Positions 41,236 to 49,744 of a stretch of DNA of 49,744 nt are shown here, one piece after another. Position 1 is the first letter of the stretch. Each line of letters begins with the position of its first letter. The position numbers were made by a program, and so were the translations under genes. This DNA is from Gnetum montanum (lineage: Eukaryota; Streptophyta; Gnetopsida; Gnetales; Gnetaceae): NCBI GenBank assembly GCA_015680685.1, contig MNCI01010185.1, positions 48,340 to 98,083 of the forward strand, read 5' to 3'. Below the pieces are notes generated by a model. That model saw only the letters and a program-made list of their open reading frames with translations, searched no databases and was not told the DNA's origin.

Positions 41236-43400
41236 CTTAGTTGTGGGGAAGTTACCCATTTGATATGATATCCTCTAAGGACTTATCTTTTACCTTTTTG
41301 TTTTATAATTTATTTTCATGTTTTTAATTATTCATATTTCTTCTATTTATTTTGATTTTCTATATTATTTTATAATTTTTTCTTTAAGTCATTTTATATT
41401 TCAAATTTTCTATTTTGATCTTTCGTTTTGCATTAATAATAATTTTCATGTATGTACAGGCCAACTTTGTTGTTTGGATTGTGTCCTATGCTATAAAAGA
41501 TTATTTGATAAGTAATCATGTAAATTAGTGAAACCACACCATCCATTCCTCTAGTTTCTATAAATAGGAGATCTTCATCATGAAAGTAGTACAGTTATTC
41601 TCACAGTCCAGCTAAAATTAACTTATGATATTTATGCCTTGAGGAAAAGAGGAAGGACTAAGAGGGAATGGAAAAAAGTGTGATATCATTGGAACTTGTT
41701 GATTCTTTTTAGTTCATTTATAGGTCTTACTACCACATGTATTGATGTCATTAATTATGTTTTAATTTTTATTTAAGCATGTTCTTGAATAAGTTTTACC
41801 TTACCATGTCATTGAAAAGACTTGTTGCCCATGCTTGAAGCTAGTCCTCTAGTAAGGAAAGCATAATTATTAATTAATTAATTCATAAATAGGAAATGAT
41901 TCTTGGGGTACCATTAGAAAGACATATTACCTATTCTCGAAGGTAGACTACTTCTAGGAATCCCAAAGGTCTCTTGAACTAGTCTTATTATGTGATTGGA
42001 AATACATATTACCCATGTTCAAAGGTACTTTTTGATGGGATTAACATTGGCTATGGAATTGTAAAGACATGTTTTCCATGCCTAAATGCATCCCTCTAAC
42101 CAATGATCAAGTTTTCTCAAATTTTAACATTTAAGTCATTAGTTAATAAAAATTGTTTCGTTGTTTTGATTTGTTAAGTAGTGATGTTTTCATGTGGTTG
42201 TGATGGTCCTTTCATTGTAAGTTTGGGGTGATGTAATATGATGTCACTAGTAAAGGTATGGACTTGTTTTGCAACCTAGATGAATAGGTATGATGGTCAT
42301 TTTAATTACATTTGACACAATGACCTATTATAAACATTGTAAAGCATCTAATGTCTCAGTCTCTTCTTACTCCATTCCTTATGTCATGGTTACATGTAAT
42401 TATTTGACTAACGGTTTTGTTTAGTATCATATAGGATTCCAAGGATAGTAGTCATGTGGGTGTAACATATAGAATTGATCAACATTTAATTTTCAATATG
42501 CTTATGGATACATTGTGAGGTGTTTATAAAAGGGTATAAAGGGTAGAAAACTACTTTGGAAATGATCCACTTATGTAAATTTTTGACATTTTTTTATACA
42601 CTACCTCAACATGCCAAAAACATTAAGCTAAAACTATAAAGTTAAATGCATCATCATTTTCAAGTTCATCTTTGCATCAATCTTTCATCTCATAACTCCT
42701 ATTCATGATGTTTATGCTTTTGTAATCTTATGAACTTCCAGTTAAGGCTCACCATACTATCCTCATGTCTAAACCCTTTCCATGGCTCTTATTCAAATTC
42801 TAGATTGCTTCAAACTTTGCAAAACAAAGGTCATAAATCAAAGGAAGATTTATGACCTAAGCCATGTCAATGTTGTTGCATCAACGTAGTTTCCTTTATT
42901 AATGCATCAATATCAATGTGATATATAACCCCTATATATATATATGCATGTGGTGTTAACCATTCTTTGTCATTTTTAGTCAAACAAGAAAAGAGATTTT
43001 TCCATTTTAAGAACCTAATGAATTCTAAGAGAAATATCTAGCAAATCGTAACCTAGATTTCATCTATTCAAAAACTTGTGCATTCACAGTGTTATGTGCT
43101 TGGTTATGGGAGAAAAGATGAATAATTTCCAACACTTCAAAAATCCCAAGTTCTGAAATGCTTAAGGTAGTAATACTAAAAATGATTAATATATTAACAA
43201 CTACCTTAGGATCTTGAAATGACACACTATAGTTACCTAAGAGTTGTTATGCTATATTTTTTAAAAACCAGCCAACTAAGGATGATCAAAGTTGCTAATG
43301 CTCCTACTTAATGCTATGAAAGGTAAGTCAATGATCATTCATTTGATTGTAGATTGCATCAAAATGAGATTCACAACTAGGAGGAACTTTACAATGAAGG
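41236..43400 (+). other. Probable 3' region of the Athila-like element; nothing coding
   Basis: No env-like or other protein is recognised. The first 300 bases are T-rich. A four-times repeated degenerate motif lies at 41811-42095. TATAAATAGG near 41558 and a TATATATATATATGCATG run near 42928 are possible LTR promoters. AAGTTTGGGGTG near 42220 could be a PPT, with an LTR start TGATGTAATATG. I could not find matching ends, so no LTR is called. Confidence 0.35.
41811..42095 (+). repeat. Degenerate ~33-bp motif, four copies
   Basis: ATTG[A/T/G]AAAGACATATTACCC and the following ATGCTCGAAGGTA (consensus) occur near 41812, 41911, 41998 and 42059. Spacing shrinks from about 98 to about 62 bases. 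Each copy is followed by a different sequence beginning near CTTCTAGG, CTTTTTGATG or similar. Confidence 0.6.
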
Positions 43401-44264
43401 TGATGAGTGGTGAGGTACCCCTATGCTCAATCATATGAATCACAAGCATTCATGCATGATCTGGTATAATTCCATGAACCTATAGCTATCTAATGCACTA
43501 GCCCTTCTAGGAAGTGAAAGGGGCATTGAGAACATTTGTTGTCTTCCCAAATACACTTGTTAAGCTCAAGGGTATGTTTTAAGTGTAATGGAGGTATATA
43601 ATTTTTATTGTTTTATGTTTTATAGATGTGATCACCTACAATAAGAGCGAAAATTAAAGTAATTGAAATCTAATTTTTTTACTACCTATCTAGCTAAACA
43701 CAAGTAACCATCCCACTTTCCTAAACACAAATAGCTTTGTTGGGCTACCAAATGTTAAGCATTGTTGGGTTACTAAGTACTATATGAATGCTTGAAGTGG
43801 GCATGCTTGTGTTCATTAATAACTAGAAATAAATTGCTTAATTCAAATGCATTTAAGTAAAGAGAAAAAAATTAAAATGCATTAAGGAAAATCTTAATCT
43901 ATTCTCAGTACTACAAGAATTTTCAAAAGAGTTTGATTTATTCCTATCAAATTGCTATGCTCAAGTACATCAGTGCTTGAACAAAGAATTGTATACACTT
44001 AGACCCCTTTTGTGGAAATGCAAAAAATATTCTAACTCTAAGAAAAAGAAACAAAAAAAGCTTTGCTACTCTGACTGAAAACTAAAAACTATTTAATAAA
44101 AACTTCTAAAAACTAGAGCCTGGTCTAGTATTTCTAGACTTAAGGTATAGACCGTGACGTCAAACATCCAATGTTAGATCTTAACCCCAATGTCGTGTAC
44201 ACAATGTTGTGGCCCCGTTGTTGCATACCTAACATCATGATTGCTAAAAAAGAATGATTCATTC
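43401..44264 (-). repeat. Element D, 3' LTR
   Basis: It runs from TGATGAGTGG to a decayed ...GATTCATTC (family end TCATCA) in plus orientation, followed by the PPT. The internal words GTTACTAAGT and GTAATGGAGGTATATAATTT match the other LTRs. The GATATC cluster is largely lost. Confidence 0.82.
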
Positions 44265-44278
44265 TACCCCCACAACTA
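44265..44278 (-). promoter_or_regulatory. Polypurine tract of element D (degraded)
   Basis: The minus strand reads CTAGTTGTGGGGGTAG at the place where B and C have TTAGTCATGGGGGTAT. Confidence 0.6.
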
Positions 44279-44514
44279 GATGAAAACTCATCCTTGAGTG
44301 AAGAAGAGGAGGAACAAGTTCTCTACAACATAATATATTGGGTAGGTATGGGATTATTGACTAACATACAGATTGACTCAAATGGAACATACAGATGTTG
44401 AGTGCCCAAGTGTATGGAATTACAATTTTTACAAAATGGGGCATTCATGATAGGATAAGTGAACACCTTGGATAACACCTCTTGGAAGTAGAAGAAGGGG
44501 GAGAGAGAAGAGAT

Positions 44515-44860
44515 TCGATGATTACATAAGTTCTCCACTTTGATTATTAGGAAATCAATAGGATAAGACCACCCATAGATAGTGCTTGCAATGTCTTCCA
44601 CCAGTTCCAATTGAAGAGTGATGGACTAGTTTTTCAATTCTAATATGATATTGTTCTTCTTGAGAGGAGGCAAGTTTCATGTAGTGTACATCTCATGAAA
44701 AATTAAATTAACATAAGAACTTGAGTCAAGAAGAGCTTTACATGGTTCATTTCTAGCAATCTAAAAATAAATTAGAGGACTTCCAAGATTGGCTAATAAC
44801 TTAGGAAGGTTTTCAATATGGATCTAATTAGATACAGTGTGAGTGAGCATTACAGTATTA
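44515..44860 (-). pseudogene. Element D protease remnant
   Basis: The minus strand reads NEPCKALLDSSSYVNLIFHE, then NLPPLKKNNIILELKN and LVEDIASTIYGWSYPIDFLI. It aligns with the proteases of B and C, but the catalytic DSG has become DSS. After IIKVENL (about 44520) the sequence passes directly into the non-coding 3' region. The half of the protease with the PIIxGR block has therefore been deleted, together with what followed. In-frame stops are also present. Confidence 0.8.
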
Positions 44861-44879
44861 ATCTTAGGTAGATTTCAGT

Positions 44880-47744
44880 TTGAGGGGGACTTGAAGGTAT
44901 TGGATATAGAGAAAGATGCATGGGTAGGGTTGTCAACCGTAGGTGGATGTGAGGACTTAGGTGGATTGTGGGGTTGAAAGAAAGGTTTTTCTTTAATTGA
45001 TTGTTTGATCTATTTGATTGATAAACTAGTTGTAGATTAATAGCCCTAGTAGCATTGCGTTGTTGCAGTTGAGCTAGTAGTTCTCCCTACATAGGTGGAG
45101 TAGGTTGTAGCTATGTAGGTGAAGGAGGAACATGTGTAGAAATAAGAGGAGGATAAGCATAAGAGGTGGTATCCCTTATTTCATGTACAGAATGAGTTCG
45201 ATAATAATCTAAAGGGTGGTAGTTAGTTTGGAAAGTAGAAACATGACTAGAGGAGTCATATGGAGACAGGGGTTGCTGAACATAGTAACCATATGGGTCA
45301 AGCTATCGATAAGGGTATTATTGCCTTGGTGGTGCCAAAACCCATGATTGTGGTTACTTCCATTGTTGATATTGCTCATATGGTTGTGATGAAGCTCCAC
45401 TTGGATAATACTATTGTTGCTAGTGGAACTACCTAAAATTTCCTTGAGGATAAGGTAATCTTCTAGATGTTTTCTTTTGTGTTAGTAGTGGATTCAAAGC
45501 ATACATCCCAAACTTTAGTAAATGTGACACTATGGGATAACATCCCTTAGGATGTACATATTGGCAAATGTCACATCCACCATCATCATCTGATTCACTT
45601 TCCACAACTTATTTTATTGTAGCAATCTTACCCTTACCTTTTTGATAGGCATGTTCAACTTTCTTGCACCTCTTGCACATACAATCACTACCTTATTCTT
45701 TTGACTCTTTAGCAATTTTTAGGATAGCTTGAAATCTGCTATTCATGGAGTCCCATAATTGATCAACCTTGGCCATAAGTTTAGATTGAAATGTTTTGAG
45801 TGGCAAGGTTTTCCCATGCACCAACTCATCAAGTGCAAATTCATCCTCACTATCATAGAATCGAACCCCCTCTTACAAATATAAGGATCATAGTTGTACT
45901 TTTCTACACTTTCTCTTTTTCTTAATTCATCCTCCTCTTTAGCTACCTACTCAATTAGTTTTTATATTTAATGAGCACTTAATTTTGATAGTCACCCTTG
46001 GGCATAGACACTAAGGTTCTTCTCATTTCTAATTGAAACCCATCTATAATGTGGCGAAGTTGATCTAGTTAAGAATAACCATGGCCAAGACATTTGTGCA
46101 TTAAGGAGTAGTATCGATTAATGGTGGCATCCAAGGGTTTGTGTGTTCCTTATTTCCATCCTTGGATTTTCCTTCTTAAGTTGGACACTTTGGAGTATGT
46201 CTAATATTTATCATTAAATAATTCGACTATAGTACTCCATCATGTGATAGATTCTAGTTGTAAGGATGGGTACCAATTTTCTACTTCTTTGATGAGTATC
46301 CTTAGGAACAAGTCAAGTTTTTGCCACTCATTCTTCTATTGTTACCTACTCAATTAGCATTTGGATTTGATGGGCTCTTAATTTTGATAGTTTTCCTTAG
46401 GTATAGATCCCAAGAGTTCTTCTCATTTCAGAGTAAAGTCCATCTATGATGTGTTGAAGTTATTCCTATTGAGAGTAACCATGGCTACAACATTAGTGTA
46501 ATAAGGAATAATATCTACCCATGGTTGCATCTAAGGACTCATGTGTTAATTACTTCTAACCCTAGGTCTGCCTTCTTAGATTGAACACTTGGGAGTATGT
46601 TTGATACTTATCATTGAATATTTCAAGCATTGTACTCCATCTATGAATTAATTTTGGCTCCAAGGACTACTACCAACTTTTTTCTTCTCACCAATCATTT
46701 TCTATGTTTTGTAAAGCACAAGCATCATGAAAAGCTTGAACATGATTTTGTGGATTAGAGTTGTATCCCCCTCAAACCTGGGGATGTTGTTCATATCCAA
46801 TCACCTAGTCTTACTATCTTTAATATGCCTTATCAAAATTCTCACTACCTCTATGATGTTTAACATGCTTCAGGTGGTGAGAAAAGGCTCATCATAGCTA
46901 TGAGCTTGGTACCTGCAATCCCCTTTACTAGCCCTTCATTCATGGTGATGGGCCTATCTTGAATGCCCACACCTCAGATCTTGACTTGCCCTATGGTCCA
47001 TATGATCATCTTGGTCCCATTGGTTACCTCCATCATGATTTTGTCCCCTGTAGTTACATTCAAAGCTAGAAGAGGAAGAAGATGATGACAAAGATAAAGA
47101 GGAAGGAGGAGTAGCATCATCATGGTGCCTACCACCTCCTCTTCAGTGGTCATGACCATGATCATGATCATGTTACTTTCCCACATTCCTAACATGAATC
47201 TTCTTCTTAGATCCTTCTTTTCCATGGCATTTGTTTTTGCTGAAACTAGGATTATGTATCATGGAATACAAGTTCTAGTTTTGACCTCCTTCATTGATGT
47301 GAAAGAGAGGAGTCTCTCTGTATGGAAACGCTCTAGAGAAAGATTCTCTACCATATTTTTGGTACATCAAGAATAGGGAATCATTGGAACGCTTTGACTT
47401 CATAGACTTATAACACTACTCTAGCTATTGATCCCTTAGACATTATGCATTGGTGGGATGATAATCCTTGGTGTCACTATCCTACACAACATATTCAACA
47501 TGAAGCTCTTGAATCCCAATTGCATAAGAGTTTGGTGGAGCATTGCAGGAATGGATCGATTGTATGATAACACAATGTTGCTCTCAATGTCTCACCTCCA
47601 TAGCTATTCATCCTAGTGTAGGATGAAGGTGAAATTGGATACATACTTATTAGGATGAGCATATATCACTTTGTATTGTTAGGACACCTATTGATTTACT
47701 TTAGTAAACCTAGGTAGAGAATCACTCTTATGAGAAGAAGACAT
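44880..47744 (-). pseudogene. Element D gag, with internal tandem duplication
   Basis: The start is the ATG at 47744 (MSSSHKSDSLPRFTKVNQ), then a stop. IYAHPNKYVSNFTFILH follows, and an Asp/His/Arg/Ser-rich linker including HDHDHGHD near 47145-47175. The family's gag core is present twice: copy 2 (46342-46710) and copy 1 (45942-46340), both containing the equivalents of YQTYxRVS and RxLGxYAQG. The zinc knuckle CDICQYVHPKGCYP lies near 45520-45580 and the Gln/Tyr-rich tail at 45400-45000. Many stops interrupt it. The repeated core has not been seen in A, B or C. Confidence 0.78.
45942..46710 (-). repeat. Tandem duplication of the gag core in element D, period ~400 bp
   Basis: In plus orientation copy 1 starts AGCTACCTACTCAATTAG at 45941 and copy 2 starts GTTACCTACTCAATTAG at 46341. 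Both continue with the same order of words: TGGGCTCTTAATTTTGATAG (or TGAGCACTTAATTTTGATAG), GAGTAACCATGGC (or AAGAATAACCATGGC), TTGGGAGTATG and CTTATCATTGAAT (variants). Copy 2 lacks about 35 bases present near the end of copy 1. The copies differ at many sites, so the duplication is old. Confidence 0.82.
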
Positions 47745-47890
47745 GTTGTATTAAAAGACAAGAAATGTAGTGTTCTTTCTTATAATTTTTGTAGTTATTT
47801 TGATGTATGATATGACATTAGGGTACATTCTAACAATGTTGAATAATTTTTTCACTAAGTCCTAGATAGTGCATGTAACAAATTAAAGGT

Positions 47891-47908
47891 TCCTTACAAT
47901 GGTACCAA
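47891..47908 (-). promoter_or_regulatory. Primer-binding site of element D (degraded)
   Basis: The minus strand reads TTGGTACCATTGTAAGGA after the 5' LTR, corresponding to the tRNA-Asp site of element B with CpG losses and a one-base deletion. Confidence 0.75.
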
Positions 47909-48451
47909 TGATGAGCAGTGAGTATACCCTACATCCAACCATACAAATTACAAAAGTTCACATGTAATTCGATTGAATGCTGTAGATCTTAAGTTCCTAA
48001 GTACATTGGTTCAAGGAAGTGAAATCTAATCATGAAGATCATTGTCTTCCCAACTACACTTGTGAAGCTTAGTTGTATGGTTAAGAGAATTTTGGGCACA
48101 TGATTCTTGTTATTTTATATTTTATTCTCCTGTGATTGATAATAGGTTGAAAATAAATTTATTAACCAATTTAAATACTCTAATTACTAATTAATAACTA
48201 ACTATCCTAACATAAGCATTTGGTCTGACTTTCTGTACACATCCTAAATGCATACATAATTGCTAGGTTACCAAGCATTAAGCATTGTTGGGATTAACAA
48301 GCATTATATGTTATGCTTAAAGTAGTCGTACTTATGTGTTTAATATCTTTAGCTTAATTAGTCAAGTAATTAAAGTATTACTTATCTTAATTAATCACAT
48401 AATTAATGAAAATAGTAAATGTAGAAATAAATTATTAATCTATTCCAAGTA
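47909..48451 (-). repeat. Element D, 5' LTR, interrupted
   Basis: It begins TGATGAGCAGTG in plus orientation and can be followed, e.g. GGTTACCAAGCATTAAGC near 48268, to TCTATTCCAAGTA at 48451. The left LTR of D has TCTATTCTCAGTA at the same place and then continues with CTACAAG. Here element E starts instead. Confidence 0.8.
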
Positions 48452-48575
48452 TGATGAGTCACCATATAGTTACCCAATATCAAACCCATGATATTGGACC
48501 CCTAATATCGAATACGCGATATTGCATCAGCCAAAGCGACATCAAACATGCGATGCCAGAGCCTATCTTGTTGAA

Positions 48576-48583
48576 TATAAATA
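48576..48583 (+). promoter_or_regulatory. TATA box of element E
   Basis: TATAAATA followed by AGAGATAAGG lies 125 bp into the LTR. The same TATAAATA with a following AAGAGGC is found on the minus strand in A, B and C, so the promoter position is conserved in the family. Confidence 0.7.
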
Positions 48584-48752
48584 AGAGATAAGGATGCTTG
48601 GTTTTGGTAGTATTTTTTTTAGTCCTTTAGCTAAACTCTTGCAATTTTTCTCTTCCAAAGTTAGAATTATTTCTGAGTGCTTGCAATAGGAGTCATAGAG
48701 TGAACATATCTTTATTCGAGCATTATGTACCTGAGCACACCTTGTGTCTAGA

Positions 48753-48758
48753 AATAAA
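48753..48758 (+). terminator. Polyadenylation-like signal of element E
   Basis: AATAAA is followed by GACAAACTTTGTGATAAACC. AATAAAGACGAGCTTTGTG occurs at the same place on the minus strand in element B, so the signal is conserved between copies. It would end element RNA about 180 bases after the promoter, in R. Confidence 0.5.
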
Positions 48759-49312
48759 GACAAACTTTGTGATAAACCTTGTAACATTCAAAATAGCTTA
48801 ATTATTACATTTAATATTATTTACTATTGTTTGATGCTCTCATTAGTTAATCAATGTTATTTCTATAGAATTATTGATTATAAACGAATTAGCACACTTA
48901 GCATGACCACTTCGAGCATACGTGGAACACTTGGTAACCTAGTAATGACTAACATTTGGAAATCTCAATAGTATTACATTGGTTCAAGATGTGTCCGAAG
49001 AGTGGGAACAGATGTTGGTGTTAGGATTTGATCTATATTAGAGTTATAAAAACCATTTAGTTAACTAAATCCTTTCATTTTACACACTTAGAAGATCAAG
49101 ATAGAAAATATAAAAAACATAAAAAATCATATATCTCGAGCTTACTTAACCATACAATTGTGCCTTACAAGTAAGCTTGGGAAGACAATGACTGCATAAC
49201 TCTTCCTTGTTCTACATAGGTGCATAAGCACTTAATCCTCGGAGTTCAACAGGATCACGTGTGAACACTCATATTCGTATGGTTGGATGTAGGGGTACCT
49301 CGTCAGTCATCA

Positions 49313-49330
49313 TTGGTCTGTTGTTAAGGA
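49313..49330 (+). promoter_or_regulatory. Primer-binding site of element E (degraded)
   Basis: TTGGTCTGTTGTTAAGGA follows the LTR end. It keeps TTGG, TGTTGT and AGGA of the tRNA-Asp site and has lost the GGCGCC core. Confidence 0.75.
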
Positions 49331-49447
49331 TTTTGTTATTTGTGTGCTAATTAAAACTTAGTAAATCTTTCCATCATTGGAACCAACCCTTAAGTTTAAC
49401 TATCCTACATGCATCGGAAAAGAGTATTGCACACTGAGTAATTAATC

Positions 49448-49744
49448 ATGTCTCCTACTTCTTATGAGAGTGCTTCATCAACTAGGTTCGATACCATGAA
49501 CAATTAGAGGCGGGGTGCACAAGATGATCTGCCAATACCCCAATAGTTTCACATTGTATACACTCATCCTGATGAGTATGTACCAAACTTTACCTTTATC
49601 CTCCACCAGGATGAATAGTTGCGATGGTGTGATTTAGAAGGTAACATAGTGTTACCTCATGATTGCTCAATCCTGGGCATGCTTCTTTGTGTTGCACAAG
49701 AATTGGTATGCAACACTTATAGTTAGTGTACATTGTGCATGAAC
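49448..49744 (+). pseudogene. Element E gag, N-terminal part
   Basis: The ATG at 49448 begins MSPTSYESASSTRFDTMN, matching MSSS... in B and D. One frame can be read to the window end and is broken by four TAG codons. VYTHPDEYVPNFTFIL (about 49555-49602) and HQDE are followed by CDLEGNIVLPHDCSILGMLL, the block also seen in C as LEDNIVLPRDRSVPNML. It is the only gag of the family here whose N-terminus stays in one frame, which makes it a useful guide to that region. Confidence 0.82.

Larger units (their letters stand above)
43401..48451 (-). mobile_element. Element D: GAG-protease LTR retrotransposon, LTR interrupted by element E
   Basis: The left LTR 43401-44264 and the start of the right LTR 47909-48451 flank PPT, protease remnant, gag and PBS on the minus strand. 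The right LTR is cut at 48451 by element E; the remainder should lie beyond the window. Gag contains a ~400-bp tandem duplication and the protease is truncated. This is the most decayed of the four gag-bearing copies. Confidence 0.85.
48452..49312 (+). repeat. Element E, 5' LTR
   Basis: It starts TGATGAGTCACC and ends ...CGTCAGTCATCA. It includes the palindrome cluster (about 48476-48525), a TATA box TATAAATA at 48576-48583 and an AATAAA polyadenylation-like signal at 48753-48758. Its complement matches the LTRs of A-D throughout. Confidence 0.88.
48452..49744 (+). mobile_element. Element E: same family, plus orientation, nested in the LTR of D (partial)
   Basis: It has a 5' LTR 48452-49312, PBS 49313-49330 and the beginning of gag (from 49448); the rest is beyond the window. 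It lies inside the 5' LTR of element D in the opposite orientation. The left flank AAGTA (48447-48451) is the predicted 5-bp target duplication. Whether E carries pol cannot be seen here. Confidence 0.85.

Noticed and set aside
42220-43400. A complete 3' LTR of the Athila-like element (PPT AAGTTTGGGG, TATA run near 42928)
   Set aside because: No second LTR, no clear CA end and no PBS in the window; the signals alone are too weak to call it.
47122-47376. 84-codon plus-strand frame and the Met-rich minus-strand frame at 46974-47225
   Set aside because: Both are other-frame readings of the Asp/His/Arg-rich linker in the gag of element D.

Overview
This window is intergenic DNA from a large, repeat-rich plant genome. 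It is AT-rich and I see no intact host gene. Almost everything identifiable is the decayed remains of retrotransposons: Ty3/gypsy elements with plant-type LTRs, a tRNA-Asp-type primer-binding site, 5-bp target duplications and many C-to-T losses at CpG. LINE and tRNA-derived SINE-like fragments are also present. The species cannot be named from the sequence; a gymnosperm or a large-genome angiosperm would fit.

Layout. 1-~2820: 3' end of a plus-strand Ty3/gypsy element (integrase tail, non-coding region, PPT, 3' LTR with a 71-bp tandem repeat). ~2990-3408: degraded LTR fragment. 4090-10151: element A. 10152-18652: mostly unassigned DNA with a SINE-like sequence, a locus of repeated unknown modules (12890-15860), a ~470-bp foldback and a LINE fragment. 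18653-25095: element B. 25311-32273: element C, with a perfect target-site duplication. 32274-36178: AT-rich DNA with SINE-like and LINE fragments. 36179-39432: minus-strand chromovirus (LTR, PPT, chromodomain/integrase, RNase H, RT), truncated. 39432-41235: plus-strand Athila-like pol remnant, joined head-on to the chromovirus inside RT. 41236-43400: probably the 3' part of that element. 43401-48451: element D. 48452-49744: element E, inserted in the opposite orientation into the LTR of D and running off the window.

Elements A to E are one family. Their LTRs are about 775-865 bp with TGATGA...TCATCA ends, the PBS matches tRNA-Asp, and the PPT is a TCATGGGGG motif. The complete members are only 6-7 kb. 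They carry gag (A-D, with only its 5' part inside the window in E) and in B, C and D a retropepsin, but no reverse transcriptase, RNase H or integrase in those I could read through. The family is therefore best explained as a non-autonomous GAG-protease LTR retrotransposon, Athila-related by its PBS and protease, that must have borrowed RT and integrase from a relative. The decayed Athila-like pol at 39432-41235 shows that such relatives existed in this genome. No copy here looks functional.

The most unusual observations are (1) four spaced copies of the PPT-like motif inside B and C, (2) a cluster of GATATC palindromes at the start of every LTR of the family, (3) a ~400-bp tandem duplication of the gag core in D, and (4) a duplicated, unidentified module set at 12890-15860.
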